From an uncultured Collinsella sp. (GTDB lineage Bacteria > Actinomycetota > Coriobacteriia > Coriobacteriales > Coriobacteriaceae): a stretch of 14,666 nucleotides of DNA. Each line of letters starts with the position of its first letter. Position 1 is the first letter of the stretch. Location: positions 1 through 14,666 of the forward strand of contig CAJLLB010000036.1 of the NCBI GenBank assembly GCA_905207425.1, written 5' to 3'. A model generated the notes under the pieces. That model worked only from the letters and a program-made list of their open reading frames with translations. It had not been told where the DNA came from and searched no databases. The position numbers and the translations under genes are program-made. This document shows positions 6,122 through 13,954 of this stretch, piece after piece.

Positions 6122-6148
6122 GAACAGGGCCTCCAGAAGGTGCAATTC

Positions 6149-6168
6149 AAAAAGGGGATAATACCCCT
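6149..6168 (-). promoter_or_regulatory. Short terminator-like hairpin in the veg leader
   Basis: On the minus strand AGGGG-TATTAT-CCCCT is followed by a run of T residues, 27 bases before the veg start and downstream of the likely promoter. The stem is only five base pairs, so it is at most a weak attenuator; TATTAT in its loop could instead be a -10 element. Confidence 0.3.
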
Positions 6169-6187
6169 AAGATAGACAAAACTCTAA

Positions 6188-6219
6188 TACTATAGCACCC
6201 TGTTGTGGCCATACGCAAG
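6188..6219 (-). promoter_or_regulatory. Possible veg-ispE promoter
   Basis: TATAGT on the minus strand (about 6194-6189) is a good -10 with TTGCGT 18 bases upstream as a weak -35. It lies in the 130-base gap between dtd and veg, where a new transcription unit must begin if dtd transcripts end here. Confidence 0.4.
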
Positions 6220-6251
6220 TAGCTAAAAAAGCCCGGTCCCAAATTGACTAC

Positions 6252-6698
6252 TTACAGACAATCGGTGTCCAAGACGATGGTGAATGGGCCGTCGTTGACC
6301 AAGTCGACTTTCATATCGGCGCCAAAAATGCCGTGCGCCACGTGTTCGACATCTTGACAAACGAGCGTCAGGAAGTACTCGTAGAGCTCGTTGGCAACAT
6401 CGGGTGCGCCGGCATCCGTAAACGACGGACGGCGACCGTGGCGGCAGTCGGCGAACAGCGTGAACTGCGACACCACGAGCACCTCGCCGTCGACATCGGC
6501 AAGCGCCAAGTTGGTCTTGCCGTTCTCGTCCTCGTTGATACGCAACCCGCGGAGCTTGCCCCACAGCTTGTCGGCCTCGGCACGCGTATCGCCATGGCCC
6601 ACACCCAGCAGCACCAGGTAGCCTCGTCCAATGCGGCCCACGCACTCGCCATCGACCGTCACGCCGGCGTTGAGTACGCGCTGCACCACCGCACGCAC
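6252..6698 (-). CDS. dtd: D-aminoacyl-tRNA deacylase
   Basis: Dtd hydrolyses D-aminoacyl-tRNAs, and mischarged Gly-tRNA-Ala, to recycle tRNA. The product is 148 residues, the usual family size. It begins with the canonical MRAVVQRV, has the SQFTLFAD motif at 77-84, whose threonine lines the active site, and ends with the cross-subunit Gly-cisPro motif in [11 protein letters not shown] (135-145). The start is GTG at 6698, three bases after the rdgB stop; GAGGAG spans the end of rdgB six bases before it, indicating translational coupling. The gene is the last in the rdgB-dtd pair. No convincing terminator follows: GGGACCGGGCTTTTTT is present but lacks a complementary left arm. Confidence 0.97.
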   Translation of the reverse strand: MRAVVQRVLNAGVTVDGECVGRIGRGYLVLLGVGHGDTRAEADKLWGKLRGLRINEDENGKTNLALADVDGEVLVVSQFTLFADCRHGRRPSFTDAGAPDVANELYEYFLTLVCQDVEHVAHGIFGADMKVDLVNDGPFTIVLDTDCL

Positions 6699-6701
6699 GG
6701 C

Positions 6702-7343
6702 CTACTCCTCGCCCGTCAGTTTGGCAGATAGGTGTTCGAGCGCATGGAATCGATGGCTGATGGCGTTCTTCTCGTCCGCCGTGAGCTCGGCCATGGTCTT
6801 GCCCGGCGTGTCGACCGGCAGGAACAGCGGGTCGTAGCCAAAGCCGTGATCGCCGCGGCCCTCGTGTGCGATAGTGCCCTCGCAGGCGCCCTCGCCATAG
6901 GTGACCAAACCGTCCGTGTCGATGAGCGCAACGACGCTCATAAAGCGCGCGGTGCGATCCTCGTCGGCCACGCCTTCCAGGTTAACGAGCAGCTTGGCGT
7001 TGTTGGCGGCATCGTCGCCGTGCACGCCCGCATAGCGCGCGCTATACACGCCCGGCTCGCCGTCCAGGGCATCAACGACCAAGCCCGAATCGTCGGCAAT
7101 GGCCATGAGCCCCGTCTCTTCGACCGCGGCTTGGGCCTTGATGATGGCGTTCTCCAAAAACGTCGTGCCGTTTTCCTCGGGATCCTCAAAATCGCCCAGC
7201 TGGCCGAGCGCCACAAAGCGCACCTCGGGCATGACCTTGCCCAAAATGGCCTCGATCTCGGTGAGCTTATGAGCGTTGCCCGTTGCCACGACGATGGTCG
7301 CCGCCGGGTCGAGGGTGTCGATGTCAATCTTCTCAAGTGCCAT
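6702..7343 (-). CDS. rdgB: XTP/dITP pyrophosphatase (non-canonical purine NTP hydrolase)
   Basis: This enzyme hydrolyses dITP, XTP and related deaminated purine triphosphates to monophosphates and pyrophosphate, keeping them out of nucleic acids. The 213-residue HAM1/RdgB product shows the nucleotide-binding ATGNAHKLTEI (20-30), the metal-binding ADDSGL (83-88), GVYSARYAG (98-106), GFGYDPLF (167-174) and KNAISHR (192-198). The ATG start has AAGGAGG six bases upstream. About 12 residues precede the usual family start. It follows rph, as in many bacteria, but with a terminator and a 143-base gap between them, so rdgB-dtd probably has its own promoter. Confidence 0.97.
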   Translation of the reverse strand: MALEKIDIDTLDPAATIVVATGNAHKLTEIEAILGKVMPEVRFVALGQLGDFEDPEENGTTFLENAIIKAQAAVEETGLMAIADDSGLVVDALDGEPGVYSARYAGVHGDDAANNAKLLVNLEGVADEDRTARFMSVVALIDTDGLVTYGEGACEGTIAHEGRGDHGFGYDPLFLPVDTPGKTMAELTADEKNAISHRFHALEHLSAKLTGEE

Positions 7344-7453
7344 GACTGGCCTCCTTGTCTCTATAGCAATGCCGCGCCGAGGGCAACGAGGGTCTCCGCC
7401 TCTCCCCTCTCAATCAACGGCAGTCTTGTGTCTAGACGTCTCAGCAGATAAAA

Positions 7454-7488
7454 CCTACCAAAATAAACCTGTCCCTTTTTGGCAGGTT
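7454..7488 (-). terminator. Intrinsic terminator overlapping the rph stop codon
   Basis: On the minus strand AACCTG (7488-7483) pairs with CAGGTT (7471-7466), with CC/GG inside and an AAAAA loop, followed by TATTTTGG. The left arm includes two bases of the rph TAA, so a ribosome terminating there would compete with hairpin formation. Confidence 0.65.
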
Positions 7489-8212
7489 AGGCGAGGGCTT
7501 GGCGCTGGAGCTCGATGAGCTCGGCAATGCCCTTGTCGCCCAAATCGAGCAGGGCATTGAGGCGCTTGCGGTCGAAGGGCGCCTGCTCGCCGGTGCCCTG
7601 GAGCTCGATCATCTCACCGATATCGGTGGCGACAAGGTTCATGTCGACCTCGGCGTGACTGTCCTCGGAATAATCCAGGTCGAGCAGGGTGTTGCCGTCG
7701 ACAACGCCCATGGAAATCGCGGCGACCTGGCCCGTGAGCGGGATGCGCTCGAGCTTACCCGCCTCGACCCACATGGCAAGGGCGTCGTGCAGCGCCACCC
7801 AGGCGCCGGTAATGCTCGCCGTGCGTGTGCCGCCGTCTGCCTGAATCACGTCGCAGTCGATGGTAACGGTGTACTCGCCGAGTGCTTTCATATTGACGAC
7901 GGTGCGCAGGCTGCGACCGATGAGGCGTTCGATCTCCATGGAGCGGACCTTGCGGTTGGCATGCTCGCGCTTGCAGCGCTTGCCGGTCGATGCCGGCAGC
8001 ATGGCGTACTCCGCCGTTACCCAACCGGCCTTGGCGCCCTTGCGCCAGCCCGGCACGCCCTCCTCAATTGTGGCGGCACACAGTACGCGCGTGTCACCGA
8101 ACTCAGCCAGGCACGAGCCGTGGGCATGCTTCATAACACCACGGGTGAGCTTAACGGGGCGCAGCTCATTGGCGGCACGGCCGTTGGCGCGGTTGACCTG
8201 CATGTACTCCAT
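7487..8212 (-). CDS. rph: Ribonuclease PH
   Basis: RNase PH trims the 3' ends of tRNA precursors by phosphorolysis, releasing nucleoside diphosphates. The 241-residue protein is family length. It shows [14 protein letters not shown] (11-24), [18 protein letters not shown] (37-54), the RNA-contact helix [11 protein letters not shown] (93-103), [14 protein letters not shown] (124-137) with the phosphate-binding arginine region, and the acidic [15 protein letters not shown] (178-192). The segment around [20 protein letters not shown] is somewhat divergent from the usual RATHTRTQRE. The ATG at 8212 has AAAGGA seven bases upstream; a second ATG at 8203 is less well placed. It lies 54 bases after the original stop of murI and completes the common murI-rph-rdgB neighbourhood. 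Confidence 0.96.
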   Translation of the reverse strand: MEYMQVNRANGRAANELRPVKLTRGVMKHAHGSCLAEFGDTRVLCAATIEEGVPGWRKGAKAGWVTAEYAMLPASTGKRCKREHANRKVRSMEIERLIGRSLRTVVNMKALGEYTVTIDCDVIQADGGTRTASITGAWVALHDALAMWVEAGKLERIPLTGQVAAISMGVVDGNTLLDLDYSEDSHAEVDMNLVATDIGEMIELQGTGEQAPFDRKRLNALLDLGDKGIAELIELQRQALA

Positions 8213-8267
8213 AGAAATATCCTTTCGGCAAAAGGTGAACGTGAGCCTTTGGTCGGTGACCTTTTAT

Positions 8268-8393
8268 CTATTTCAGTTCGTCGATATCGATATGCTCAAT
8301 GCTCTTGAGCGGCTGGCCAAAGATAAAACTGCCCGCCACCGCAAACTCGGCAATGTTATCGGACGTCGTTGCAAAACGATGCTGCGGCTCGGC
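8268..8393 (-). pseudogene. murI: Displaced native C-terminus of MurI in the next reading frame
   Basis: Reading the minus strand from 8393 gives 41 codons ending at TAG (8270-8268). They start AEPQHRFATTSDNIAEF and end SIEHIDIDELK. This matches the expected glutamate-racemase C-terminal pattern (HRF, an acidic/N-rich turn, then F-hydrophobic-G-x-P-L-x-x-x-E-H-hydrophobic-D). It begins exactly where the murI frame becomes arginine- and serine-rich. Joining it to residue L249 of murI requires one extra base and yields about 290 residues, the normal length. Confidence 0.85.
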
Positions 8394-9139
8394 AGCTGCT
8401 CGCGGCGCGTGAGAATATCGGTCAGCTCGCGCGTGGTCTCCTCGGCGGAACTCACCACGCGCACTCCGGGACCCAGCGCATGGCGAATAGGCCCCACGAG
8501 CAGCGGGAAATGCGTGCAGCCGAGCACCACGGTATCGATGCCGTGGTCGCGCAGCGGTTCAACCGTGGCGCCGACCAGTGCGCGTACGGCAGGCGTATCA
8601 AAGATGTCCTCGTTCTCGAGCCACTGCTCTTGCAGATGCGCGCCCGAGGCGAGCTCGTGCTCAACGACCTCGACAAAGCTCGAGGCAGGGCAGCCGTATA
8701 CGTCGACGCCGGCATCCAGGTCCTGAATGGCACGCGTGTAAGCGCCTGAGCGAATGGTGAGGTTGGTGGCGAGCACGCCCACCCGGCGCGTGCGGGTGCT
8801 GTTGATTGCCGCGCGTGCGCCCGGTGCGATCACACCGATGACGGGGACGTCGAGCACCTGCTGGGCCAAACGCAAGGCCGCAGCGGTCGCCGTATTGCAG
8901 GCGATGACCATGATCTTGACGTCGTGCTTCGACAGCCAACGGCCCGCCTGCAGTGCAAACGAGCGCACCTCGTCCTCGGTGCGGGTGCCGTAGGGGCAGC
9001 GCTTAGTGTCGCCAAAGTAGTAGACGGACTCGTGCGGCAACGCCGTTGCGATGGCGCGTGCAACCGTCAGACCGCCCAGACCAGAATCGAACACGCCAAT
9101 CGGGCGCGTGTCGCCTGCCGAATTCTCGATATCGGACAT
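8273..9139 (-). CDS. murI: Glutamate racemase with a frameshifted C-terminus
   Basis: MurI interconverts L- and D-glutamate, supplying D-glutamate for peptidoglycan. Numbered from the ATG at 9139, the protein has PIGVFDSGLGGLTVAR (13-28), YFGDTKRCPYGTR (41-53), the first catalytic cysteine in ACNTATA (C81) and the second in VLGCTHFPLL (C208). Both catalytic cysteines and the substrate aspartate are present. After TRREQL (residue 249) the frame turns into low-complexity LPSRSIVLQRRPITLP..., unlike any MurI, while the expected ending continues in the next frame. One base seems to be missing near 8391-8395. The catalytic core is intact, but the last helix is replaced by 39 aberrant residues. The ATG start is preceded by GGTGAGG; a GTG at 9193 overlapping the upstream stop is an alternative without a ribosome binding site. 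Confidence 0.9.
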   Translation of the reverse strand: MSDIENSAGDTRPIGVFDSGLGGLTVARAIATALPHESVYYFGDTKRCPYGTRTEDEVRSFALQAGRWLSKHDVKIMVIACNTATAAALRLAQQVLDVPVIGVIAPGARAAINSTRTRRVGVLATNLTIRSGAYTRAIQDLDAGVDVYGCPASSFVEVVEHELASGAHLQEQWLENEDIFDTPAVRALVGATVEPLRDHGIDTVVLGCTHFPLLVGPIRHALGPGVRVVSSAEETTRELTDILTRREQLPSRSIVLQRRPITLPSLRWRAVLSLASRSRALSISISTN

Positions 9140-9192
9140 TACCTCACCAGATTCTCTCTCGAAAAGATATGGCTCAGCGCGATAGGACCGCA

Positions 9193-10104
9193 CTACGAAC
9201 GGGCCGCGACGAGCAGCTCTGCCGTTGCCGCCCAGCCATCGACAATCTTGCCGCGCGTGACGTAGGCGTTATCGCAAGCATCCAGGAACTCGGGCGCGCC
9301 GGCGCTGGTCAAACCGTTCTCGACCAGGCAGAACGTGCCCACGTGGTCAGCCATGTAGAAGTCGGACTCGGAATCGCCGAGCGCCAGCGTCTCCTCACGC
9401 TCGATACCCAGGTGCTCGCAGAAACGTGCGATGGCAACGCCCTTGTTGAGGCCGACGGGATTGATGTTAAACGCGCGGCCATCCTCGACGCGTTCGAGCT
9501 CGAGCGTCGTCGGTTTGGACAGATGCGTCAGGTGACCGTTGCAGGCCCAGACCAGGCCACAGCCGGCCTCGTCAAGAATGGCCTGGACCTCGTCGTCGGG
9601 CACATCGCCGCGCATGCCGACGGTGACCTCGCGGTACTTGTAGCCAGTCGACATGTCGTTGTGGTACTCGATCTTATGCGGCCAGCGGGCGAGAATCTTC
9701 TCGCACACGCCGGTCTGCTCGATCACCTGATGCGGCGTGAGGCCGCAAGAGGGGTCGTAGGGCATGTCGCCGGTCAGATACTCCCAATCGTTGGCTTTGA
9801 GGTCGTACATGACCAGGCCGCCCATCTCACCAATGTAGGAGTTGAGGCCGAGCACGCGCGCGTCCTCGTGGATCATGGTACGGTTGCGGCCCGAGGTGGG
9901 AACCACCTGAATACCAGCGCGAGCGAGCGCCACGACGGCCTCGACGAGTTTGGTCGAGGGGTTGCCGTCGTTGTCGCGCAGCACGCACGAGCCGGGTGCG
10001 AGCATCGTGGCATCCAGGTCGGTAAAGACGTACTTGACCTTGGCCAAGCGCTCGCGCATCTCGCCCGAAAGCTCGGCAACGGTCGGCAGGGTGTTGTGGG
10101 ACAT
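9193..10104 (-). CDS. HAD-superfamily hydrolase, Cof/sugar-phosphatase-like
   Basis: The protein is a predicted cytoplasmic magnesium-dependent phosphatase of 303 residues. Motif I is FTDLDATML with nucleophile D29 and acid/base D31; motif II is PTSGR (69-73); the lysine is in NKGVA (K221); motif III is GDSESD (243-248). The large type-C2 cap lies between motifs II and III. The layout resembles the Cof-type, sucrose-phosphate and mannosyl-3-phosphoglycerate phosphatase group; the substrate cannot be read from sequence. The ATG at 10104 has GGAG five bases upstream; a further ATG at 10146 lacks one. It sits between murE and murI on the same strand, within a probable cell-wall operon, which hints at but does not prove a role in envelope sugar-phosphate metabolism. 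Confidence 0.85.
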   Translation of the reverse strand: MSHNTLPTVAELSGEMRERLAKVKYVFTDLDATMLAPGSCVLRDNDGNPSTKLVEAVVALARAGIQVVPTSGRNRTMIHEDARVLGLNSYIGEMGGLVMYDLKANDWEYLTGDMPYDPSCGLTPHQVIEQTGVCEKILARWPHKIEYHNDMSTGYKYREVTVGMRGDVPDDEVQAILDEAGCGLVWACNGHLTHLSKPTTLELERVEDGRAFNINPVGLNKGVAIARFCEHLGIEREETLALGDSESDFYMADHVGTFCLVENGLTSAGAPEFLDACDNAYVTRGKIVDGWAATAELLVAARS

Positions 10105-10169
10105 GGTTACTCCGTTTACGTAGAAGGATTTGGACTTGAACGGCATGTTTTGATTGAGGGAACACGCTT

Positions 10170-10202
10170 ATGGCGACAGCGCACTCAGGGCGCCACCGCC
10201 AT
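10170..10202. repeat. Hairpin between murE and the HAD gene
   Basis: ATGGCG (10170-10175) pairs with CGCCAT (10197-10202), with GCGC segments inside. No T-run follows on the minus strand, so it is not an intrinsic terminator. It may be a processing or stability element in the murE-HAD message, or chance. Confidence 0.35.
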
Positions 10203-10211
10203 CATGGTTCA

Positions 10212-11774
10212 TTAGTCAAACTGGGTAACATCGATCAGGCGATTGGCCAACGAAAGGTCGCTCTCGATGGGCACGAACTCGTCGCCCACGTGCATGAGCT
10301 CCTCGTCACCCTTTGCCAGCAGCAAGACAATGGTGGGGGCATCGGGGTTGACGTACTCCTCGCGCGCCGCCTTGAACGCCGCATACACAGCGGCTTCGCG
10401 ATCGAGGATGATCTTGTTCGGCGTATCGTCGGGAACATGTTCGGCAAGCTCGCGACAGACCTTCATCGGGTCCTCGTGAGCCGGGTCCTCATTGGCAAAG
10501 ATCATCAGGTCGGAATATGGTGCGGCCTCGCGCGGAAGCTGCTCGCGGCGCTCCTGCGCCTTGCCGCCGGCAGCGCCAAACAGCGCAATGACGGGGCTAG
10601 CGGGAAACGCGCGCTTGACCGACGAGAAAAGCGAGCGGAACGAAAGTTGGTTGTGCGCATAGTCAACGACGCAGATCACGCGGCCGTCCTTCGACTCCAC
10701 GACCTCCATGCGGCCCGGCACACGCAGTTTGGAGAGGCCCTTCTTGATAGCCTCGATACCGATGCCGATCTCGCGCGCGGCGGCGATAGCGACCAGCGCG
10801 TTTTCCACGTTAAAGTCTCCCGCGATACCCAGCAGGACCTTCTCCCCCGCCTCGGACTCGTCGGCACACAGGCCATGCAAGTTGAACTCGATGCTAAAGC
10901 CGACCATGCGTACGTCGCTCGCCCACAGGCTTGCCTCGGGATGCTCGACGCCAACGGTCACCAAGCGCTCGGCCGTCGACGCTGCCTCCAGCACACGGTC
11001 GACCTCTTCGGTGCCCAAATTCACCACGGCGGTCTTTGCCTGGTCAAAGATCCTGAGTTTGCTCTCAAAATAATCCTCAAACGTGGGGTGTTCGATCGGC
11101 GAGATGTGGTCGCGGCCGATGTTGAGGAAGCACGCCACGTCAAACGGCAGATTCTCGACGCGTTGGTACTTGAGCGCCTGGCTCGAGACCTCCATGACCA
11201 TGGACTGGCGACCGGACGTGCGGCAGTTGGCGATATGGCGCCAGACCTCGGGGGCCTCGGGCGTAGTATTGGTGCTCTCGTAGCACTCGATGCCATCGTC
11301 GGTACTCACCGAGCCGATCATGCCGCAGGACTCGCCTGCCGCTTTGATAATCGACTGGAGCATAAAAGCGGCCGTGGTCTTTCCCTTGGTGCCGGTGATG
11401 CCCACGATCTTGACGTCGTGGTCGGGACGGTCGTAGACCTCCGGCGGCAACAGGGCCATGGCCGTGCGAACGCTATCAACAACCAGCATCGCAGCACCGC
11501 TCTCCTGTGCCAGCGGCTCCAGAGACTCGACCAGCGACTCCTCGCACACAAATGCGACGGCACCCGCATCGAGCGCCATGCTCAAAAACGCGGGCTTAAA
11601 GGCAGCACCTTTGCAAAAGAATACGTCACCTGCCGAGACCGCGCGCGAATCAAACGAGCAGCCGGTCACGGCACGCTCGTCAACCTGCTCTGATGCGCGC
11701 AGCTCGCCGCACACATCGAGAAGCTTGGCAAGCGTATCGACCGTGGTCACGGTCGCGGAATCCGAATGGTGCAT
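10212..11774 (-). CDS. murE: UDP-N-acetylmuramyl-tripeptide synthetase (Mur ligase, MurE)
   Basis: MurE adds the third amino acid to UDP-MurNAc-L-Ala-D-Glu using ATP in the cytoplasm. The 520-residue protein has FDSRAVSAGDVFFC (41-54) in the UDP-binding domain and the P-loop GITGTKGKTT (125-134). It also has TNTTPEAPE (168-176), VMEVSSQAL (193-201), NIGRDH...K239, which holds the position of the carbamylated lysine, VPGRMEVV (352-359) and VVDYAHN (369-375). At the specificity site the meso-diaminopimelate signature DNPR is replaced by EDPA (429-432 in ANEDPAHEDP). Meso-DAP is therefore unlikely, and L-lysine or L-ornithine is more likely. The ATG start has AAAGGTGA close upstream. The gene begins the murE-HAD-murI-rph run. 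Confidence 0.93.
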   Translation of the reverse strand: MHHSDSATVTTVDTLAKLLDVCGELRASEQVDERAVTGCSFDSRAVSAGDVFFCKGAAFKPAFLSMALDAGAVAFVCEESLVESLEPLAQESGAAMLVVDSVRTAMALLPPEVYDRPDHDVKIVGITGTKGKTTAAFMLQSIIKAAGESCGMIGSVSTDDGIECYESTNTTPEAPEVWRHIANCRTSGRQSMVMEVSSQALKYQRVENLPFDVACFLNIGRDHISPIEHPTFEDYFESKLRIFDQAKTAVVNLGTEEVDRVLEAASTAERLVTVGVEHPEASLWASDVRMVGFSIEFNLHGLCADESEAGEKVLLGIAGDFNVENALVAIAAAREIGIGIEAIKKGLSKLRVPGRMEVVESKDGRVICVVDYAHNQLSFRSLFSSVKRAFPASPVIALFGAAGGKAQERREQLPREAAPYSDLMIFANEDPAHEDPMKVCRELAEHVPDDTPNKIILDREAAVYAAFKAAREEYVNPDAPTIVLLLAKGDEELMHVGDEFVPIESDLSLANRLIDVTQFD

Positions 11775-11835
11775 CTTTCACCTTTCTCAGCCATTTGGCA
11801 GGGACGGTTTTCATAGTAACTGAAACGTGCTCGCG

Positions 11836-11860
11836 CAAAAACGGCTCCCGGAGGAGCCGT
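11836..11860 (-). terminator. Intrinsic terminator of asnB
   Basis: On the minus strand ACGGCTCC (11860-11853) pairs perfectly with GGAGCCGT (11848-11841) around the tetraloop TCCG, followed by TTTT. It lies 26 bases beyond the asnB stop and separates asnB from murE. Confidence 0.95.
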
Positions 11861-11886
11861 TACGCGCAGGCATTCGTAGGCCGAGA

Positions 11887-13767
11887 CTAGGCAGCCTGAA
11901 CAGAAGGCTGGCCCTCGTCGATAAAGAAGCGCTTGTACCACACTAGGAACACGAGCGGCGTATAGATCTTGCGCTGGAAATCGCCCTTGCCCGCAAAGTG
12001 CAGATCGAGCAGGTGCATGAGCTCGTCGGTATTGAAGAACTCACTTGCCCACGGCGCGGTGAAGTACTCCTTGACATAGTCGTACCACTTTTGCTCGCGC
12101 AGCCAGTAGACAATCGGCACCGGGAAGCCCACCTTGGGACGGGTGGCCCACTCATCGGGCAGCGACTTGTTGGCAGCGTGGCGGAGTACCTGTTTGTTGC
12201 CGTTCTCGTTGATGCGGTAGCGGTCGGGAATGTGCTCGGCGAACTCCATGACTTTGCGGTCCAGGAAGGGCACGCGCAGCTCCAGCGAGTGCGCCATGCA
12301 CATCTTGTCGGCCTTGAGCAGAATGTCGCCCGGGAGCCACATGTTCATGTCCAGGTACTGCTTCTTGACCAGTTCGGGCTGACCCTTCACGCGTGCGTAG
12401 ATGGGTGCAGCGAGCTCAAAGGCGCCATCGCCGGTGTTGTACTCGGGCTTGAGCACGCCGTCGACCTCGCGCTCCGGCCATACCAGAGCCTGTCCCAGGA
12501 ACGACTTCTCGGGGATCTCGGCACCCTTGACCAGGAAGTTATGTCCCTTGAAGTACGGCATATGCAGCGCCAGGTTACCGAGCGCGCGACGGATGGGCAG
12601 CGGCACCATCTTTTTGTACTTGCGCACCGGGACCGTGTCCTCGTAGTAGGCGTAGCCGCCAAAGAGCTCGTCGGCGCCTTCGCCCGAAAGCACGACGGTA
12701 ACGTCCTTGCGGGCCATCTCGGCCAAGAACCACAGCGGCACGGAAGACAGGTTGGACTGCGGCTCGTCCATGTGATACTGGATGTCCTCGAGCGCACCGA
12801 AGAACTCGTCGGCGGTAATCATCTTGCGAACGTTCTCGACGCCGAGCTTATCGGAAAGTTCCTTGGCGTAGTTGGTCTCGTTGAAGTTCTTGTAGTCAAA
12901 GCCCACCGAGAAGGTCTTGTCGGGCATGAGGCAAGCGGCGATGTAGCTGGAGTCGACGCCACCGGAGAGGAACGACGCGACCTTGACGTCGGCGATGCGA
13001 TGGGCCTCGACACTCTCGTGCACGACCTCGTCCAGCTCATCGACATACTCTTCGAACGGCTTCTCGACGGCAGAGTAATCGCAATCCCAGTAGCGCTCGA
13101 TGTTCATCTTGCCGGTCGGGATATCGACGGTAAAGTAGTGCGCCGGCGGCAGCTTGTAGACACCCTCGAAGAAGGTCTCCTCAGTCGCCGAATACTGCAG
13201 CGTCATGTACGGACGCAGAGCCTTTTTGTTGACCGCCTTGTGGAAGTGCGGGTAGTCCAGGAAGCTCTTGATCTCGGAACCAAAGAGCACGCCCGGAGCG
13301 CCGTCGCCCGCATCGGCCATGGGATAGTAGTAGAGCGGCTTGATGCCAAAGATGTCGCGGGCGCCAAAAAGCTTGTTCTTCTTTTTGTCCCAGATGACGA
13401 AGGCGTACATACCGCGCAGACGATCGAGTACGGCCTCGCCCCACTCCTCGTAGCCGTGCAGGAGGCTCTCGGTGTCGGCGCCGCAGTGGAACTTGTAGCC
13501 CTTGGCCTCGAGCTCGGAACGGAGTTCTTGGAAGTTGTAGATCTCGCCGTTGAAGACAATGACGACGCTGCCGTCCTCATTGGCCATGGGCTGAGCGCCG
13601 GCCTCGGTCAGGTCGAGGATCGACAGGCGGCGGAAGCCCAGGGCAACACGGCCGTCGATAAACTGACCGCCCATGTCGGGACCGCGATGGACGATGCGGT
13701 CCATCATCTTGGTGAGCACCTCGGATTGGTTATCCGTCCCACCGACAAAACCGACAAAACCGCACAT
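11887..13767 (-). CDS. asnB: Asparagine synthetase, glutamine-hydrolysing
   Basis: AsnB makes asparagine from aspartate, ATP and glutamine-derived ammonia. The N-terminal class II glutamine amidotransferase domain (about 2-210) begins MCGFVGF, with the catalytic Cys2 exposed after methionine removal, and carries HRGPD, FNGEIYNF (72-79) and CGADTE (95-100). The synthetase domain has the pyrophosphate loop LSGGVDSS (267-274) and SGEGADELFGGY (361-372). The length, 626 residues, fits the long bacterial AsnB type. The ATG start has GAGGGG seven bases upstream. It is a single-gene unit with a TATACT-containing leader upstream and a strong terminator downstream. The identity is secure; a specialised amidation role is possible in this family, but nothing nearby supports it. 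Confidence 0.96.
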   Translation of the reverse strand: MCGFVGFVGGTDNQSEVLTKMMDRIVHRGPDMGGQFIDGRVALGFRRLSILDLTEAGAQPMANEDGSVVIVFNGEIYNFQELRSELEAKGYKFHCGADTESLLHGYEEWGEAVLDRLRGMYAFVIWDKKKNKLFGARDIFGIKPLYYYPMADAGDGAPGVLFGSEIKSFLDYPHFHKAVNKKALRPYMTLQYSATEETFFEGVYKLPPAHYFTVDIPTGKMNIERYWDCDYSAVEKPFEEYVDELDEVVHESVEAHRIADVKVASFLSGGVDSSYIAACLMPDKTFSVGFDYKNFNETNYAKELSDKLGVENVRKMITADEFFGALEDIQYHMDEPQSNLSSVPLWFLAEMARKDVTVVLSGEGADELFGGYAYYEDTVPVRKYKKMVPLPIRRALGNLALHMPYFKGHNFLVKGAEIPEKSFLGQALVWPEREVDGVLKPEYNTGDGAFELAAPIYARVKGQPELVKKQYLDMNMWLPGDILLKADKMCMAHSLELRVPFLDRKVMEFAEHIPDRYRINENGNKQVLRHAANKSLPDEWATRPKVGFPVPIVYWLREQKWYDYVKEYFTAPWASEFFNTDELMHLLDLHFAGKGDFQRKIYTPLVFLVWYKRFFIDEGQPSVQAA

Positions 13768-13818
13768 ATACTATCCCCTCTGCTGTTGCTGGGCATCAAA
13801 TCGAATCAGTAGCTTTTG

Positions 13819-13824
13819 AGTATA
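13819..13824 (-). promoter_or_regulatory. asnB: Possible -10 element of the asnB promoter
   Basis: TATACT on the minus strand lies 51 bases before the asnB ATG. No good -35 is found 16-18 bases upstream (CCGCCC at 17), so either an activator is required or the true start is elsewhere. Confidence 0.35.
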
Positions 13825-13915
13825 CCCGAGGGCGTAAAGAGGGGCGGAATGTTCAGGCAATCTCAACTGAATCAGCTCCGCTGTGACACGCGCCGGTTAC
13901 CTTTAATGGATATGA

Positions 13916-13944
13916 GGTGAATGGGGCGATTGTTTTGCTATACT
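13916..13944 (+). promoter_or_regulatory. tRNA-Val promoter
   Basis: TATACT at 13939-13944 is a strong -10, ten bases before the tRNA 5' end. The -35 region around 13916-13922 (GTGAAT) is a poor match. The spacing to the tRNA fits transcription starting at or a few bases before the gene. Confidence 0.5.
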
Positions 13945-13954
13945 CTCTCCGCAC

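Noticed and set aside
6225..6240. Intrinsic terminator after dtd
   Set aside because: GGGACCGGGCTTTTTT has the right tail but no complementary left arm; only a weak 6-bp AAGTAG/CTACTT pairing spans it.
9140..9193. murI starting at GTG 9193, overlapping the HAD stop codon by one base
   Set aside because: Coupling is conceivable, but no ribosome binding site precedes it and the family starts close to PIGVFDSG; ATG 9139 with GGTGAGG is preferred.
11998..13812. A 604-codon open frame on the + strand opposite asnB
   Set aside because: It is an antisense shadow of asnB with no motifs and no start signal; AsnB is complete and canonical.
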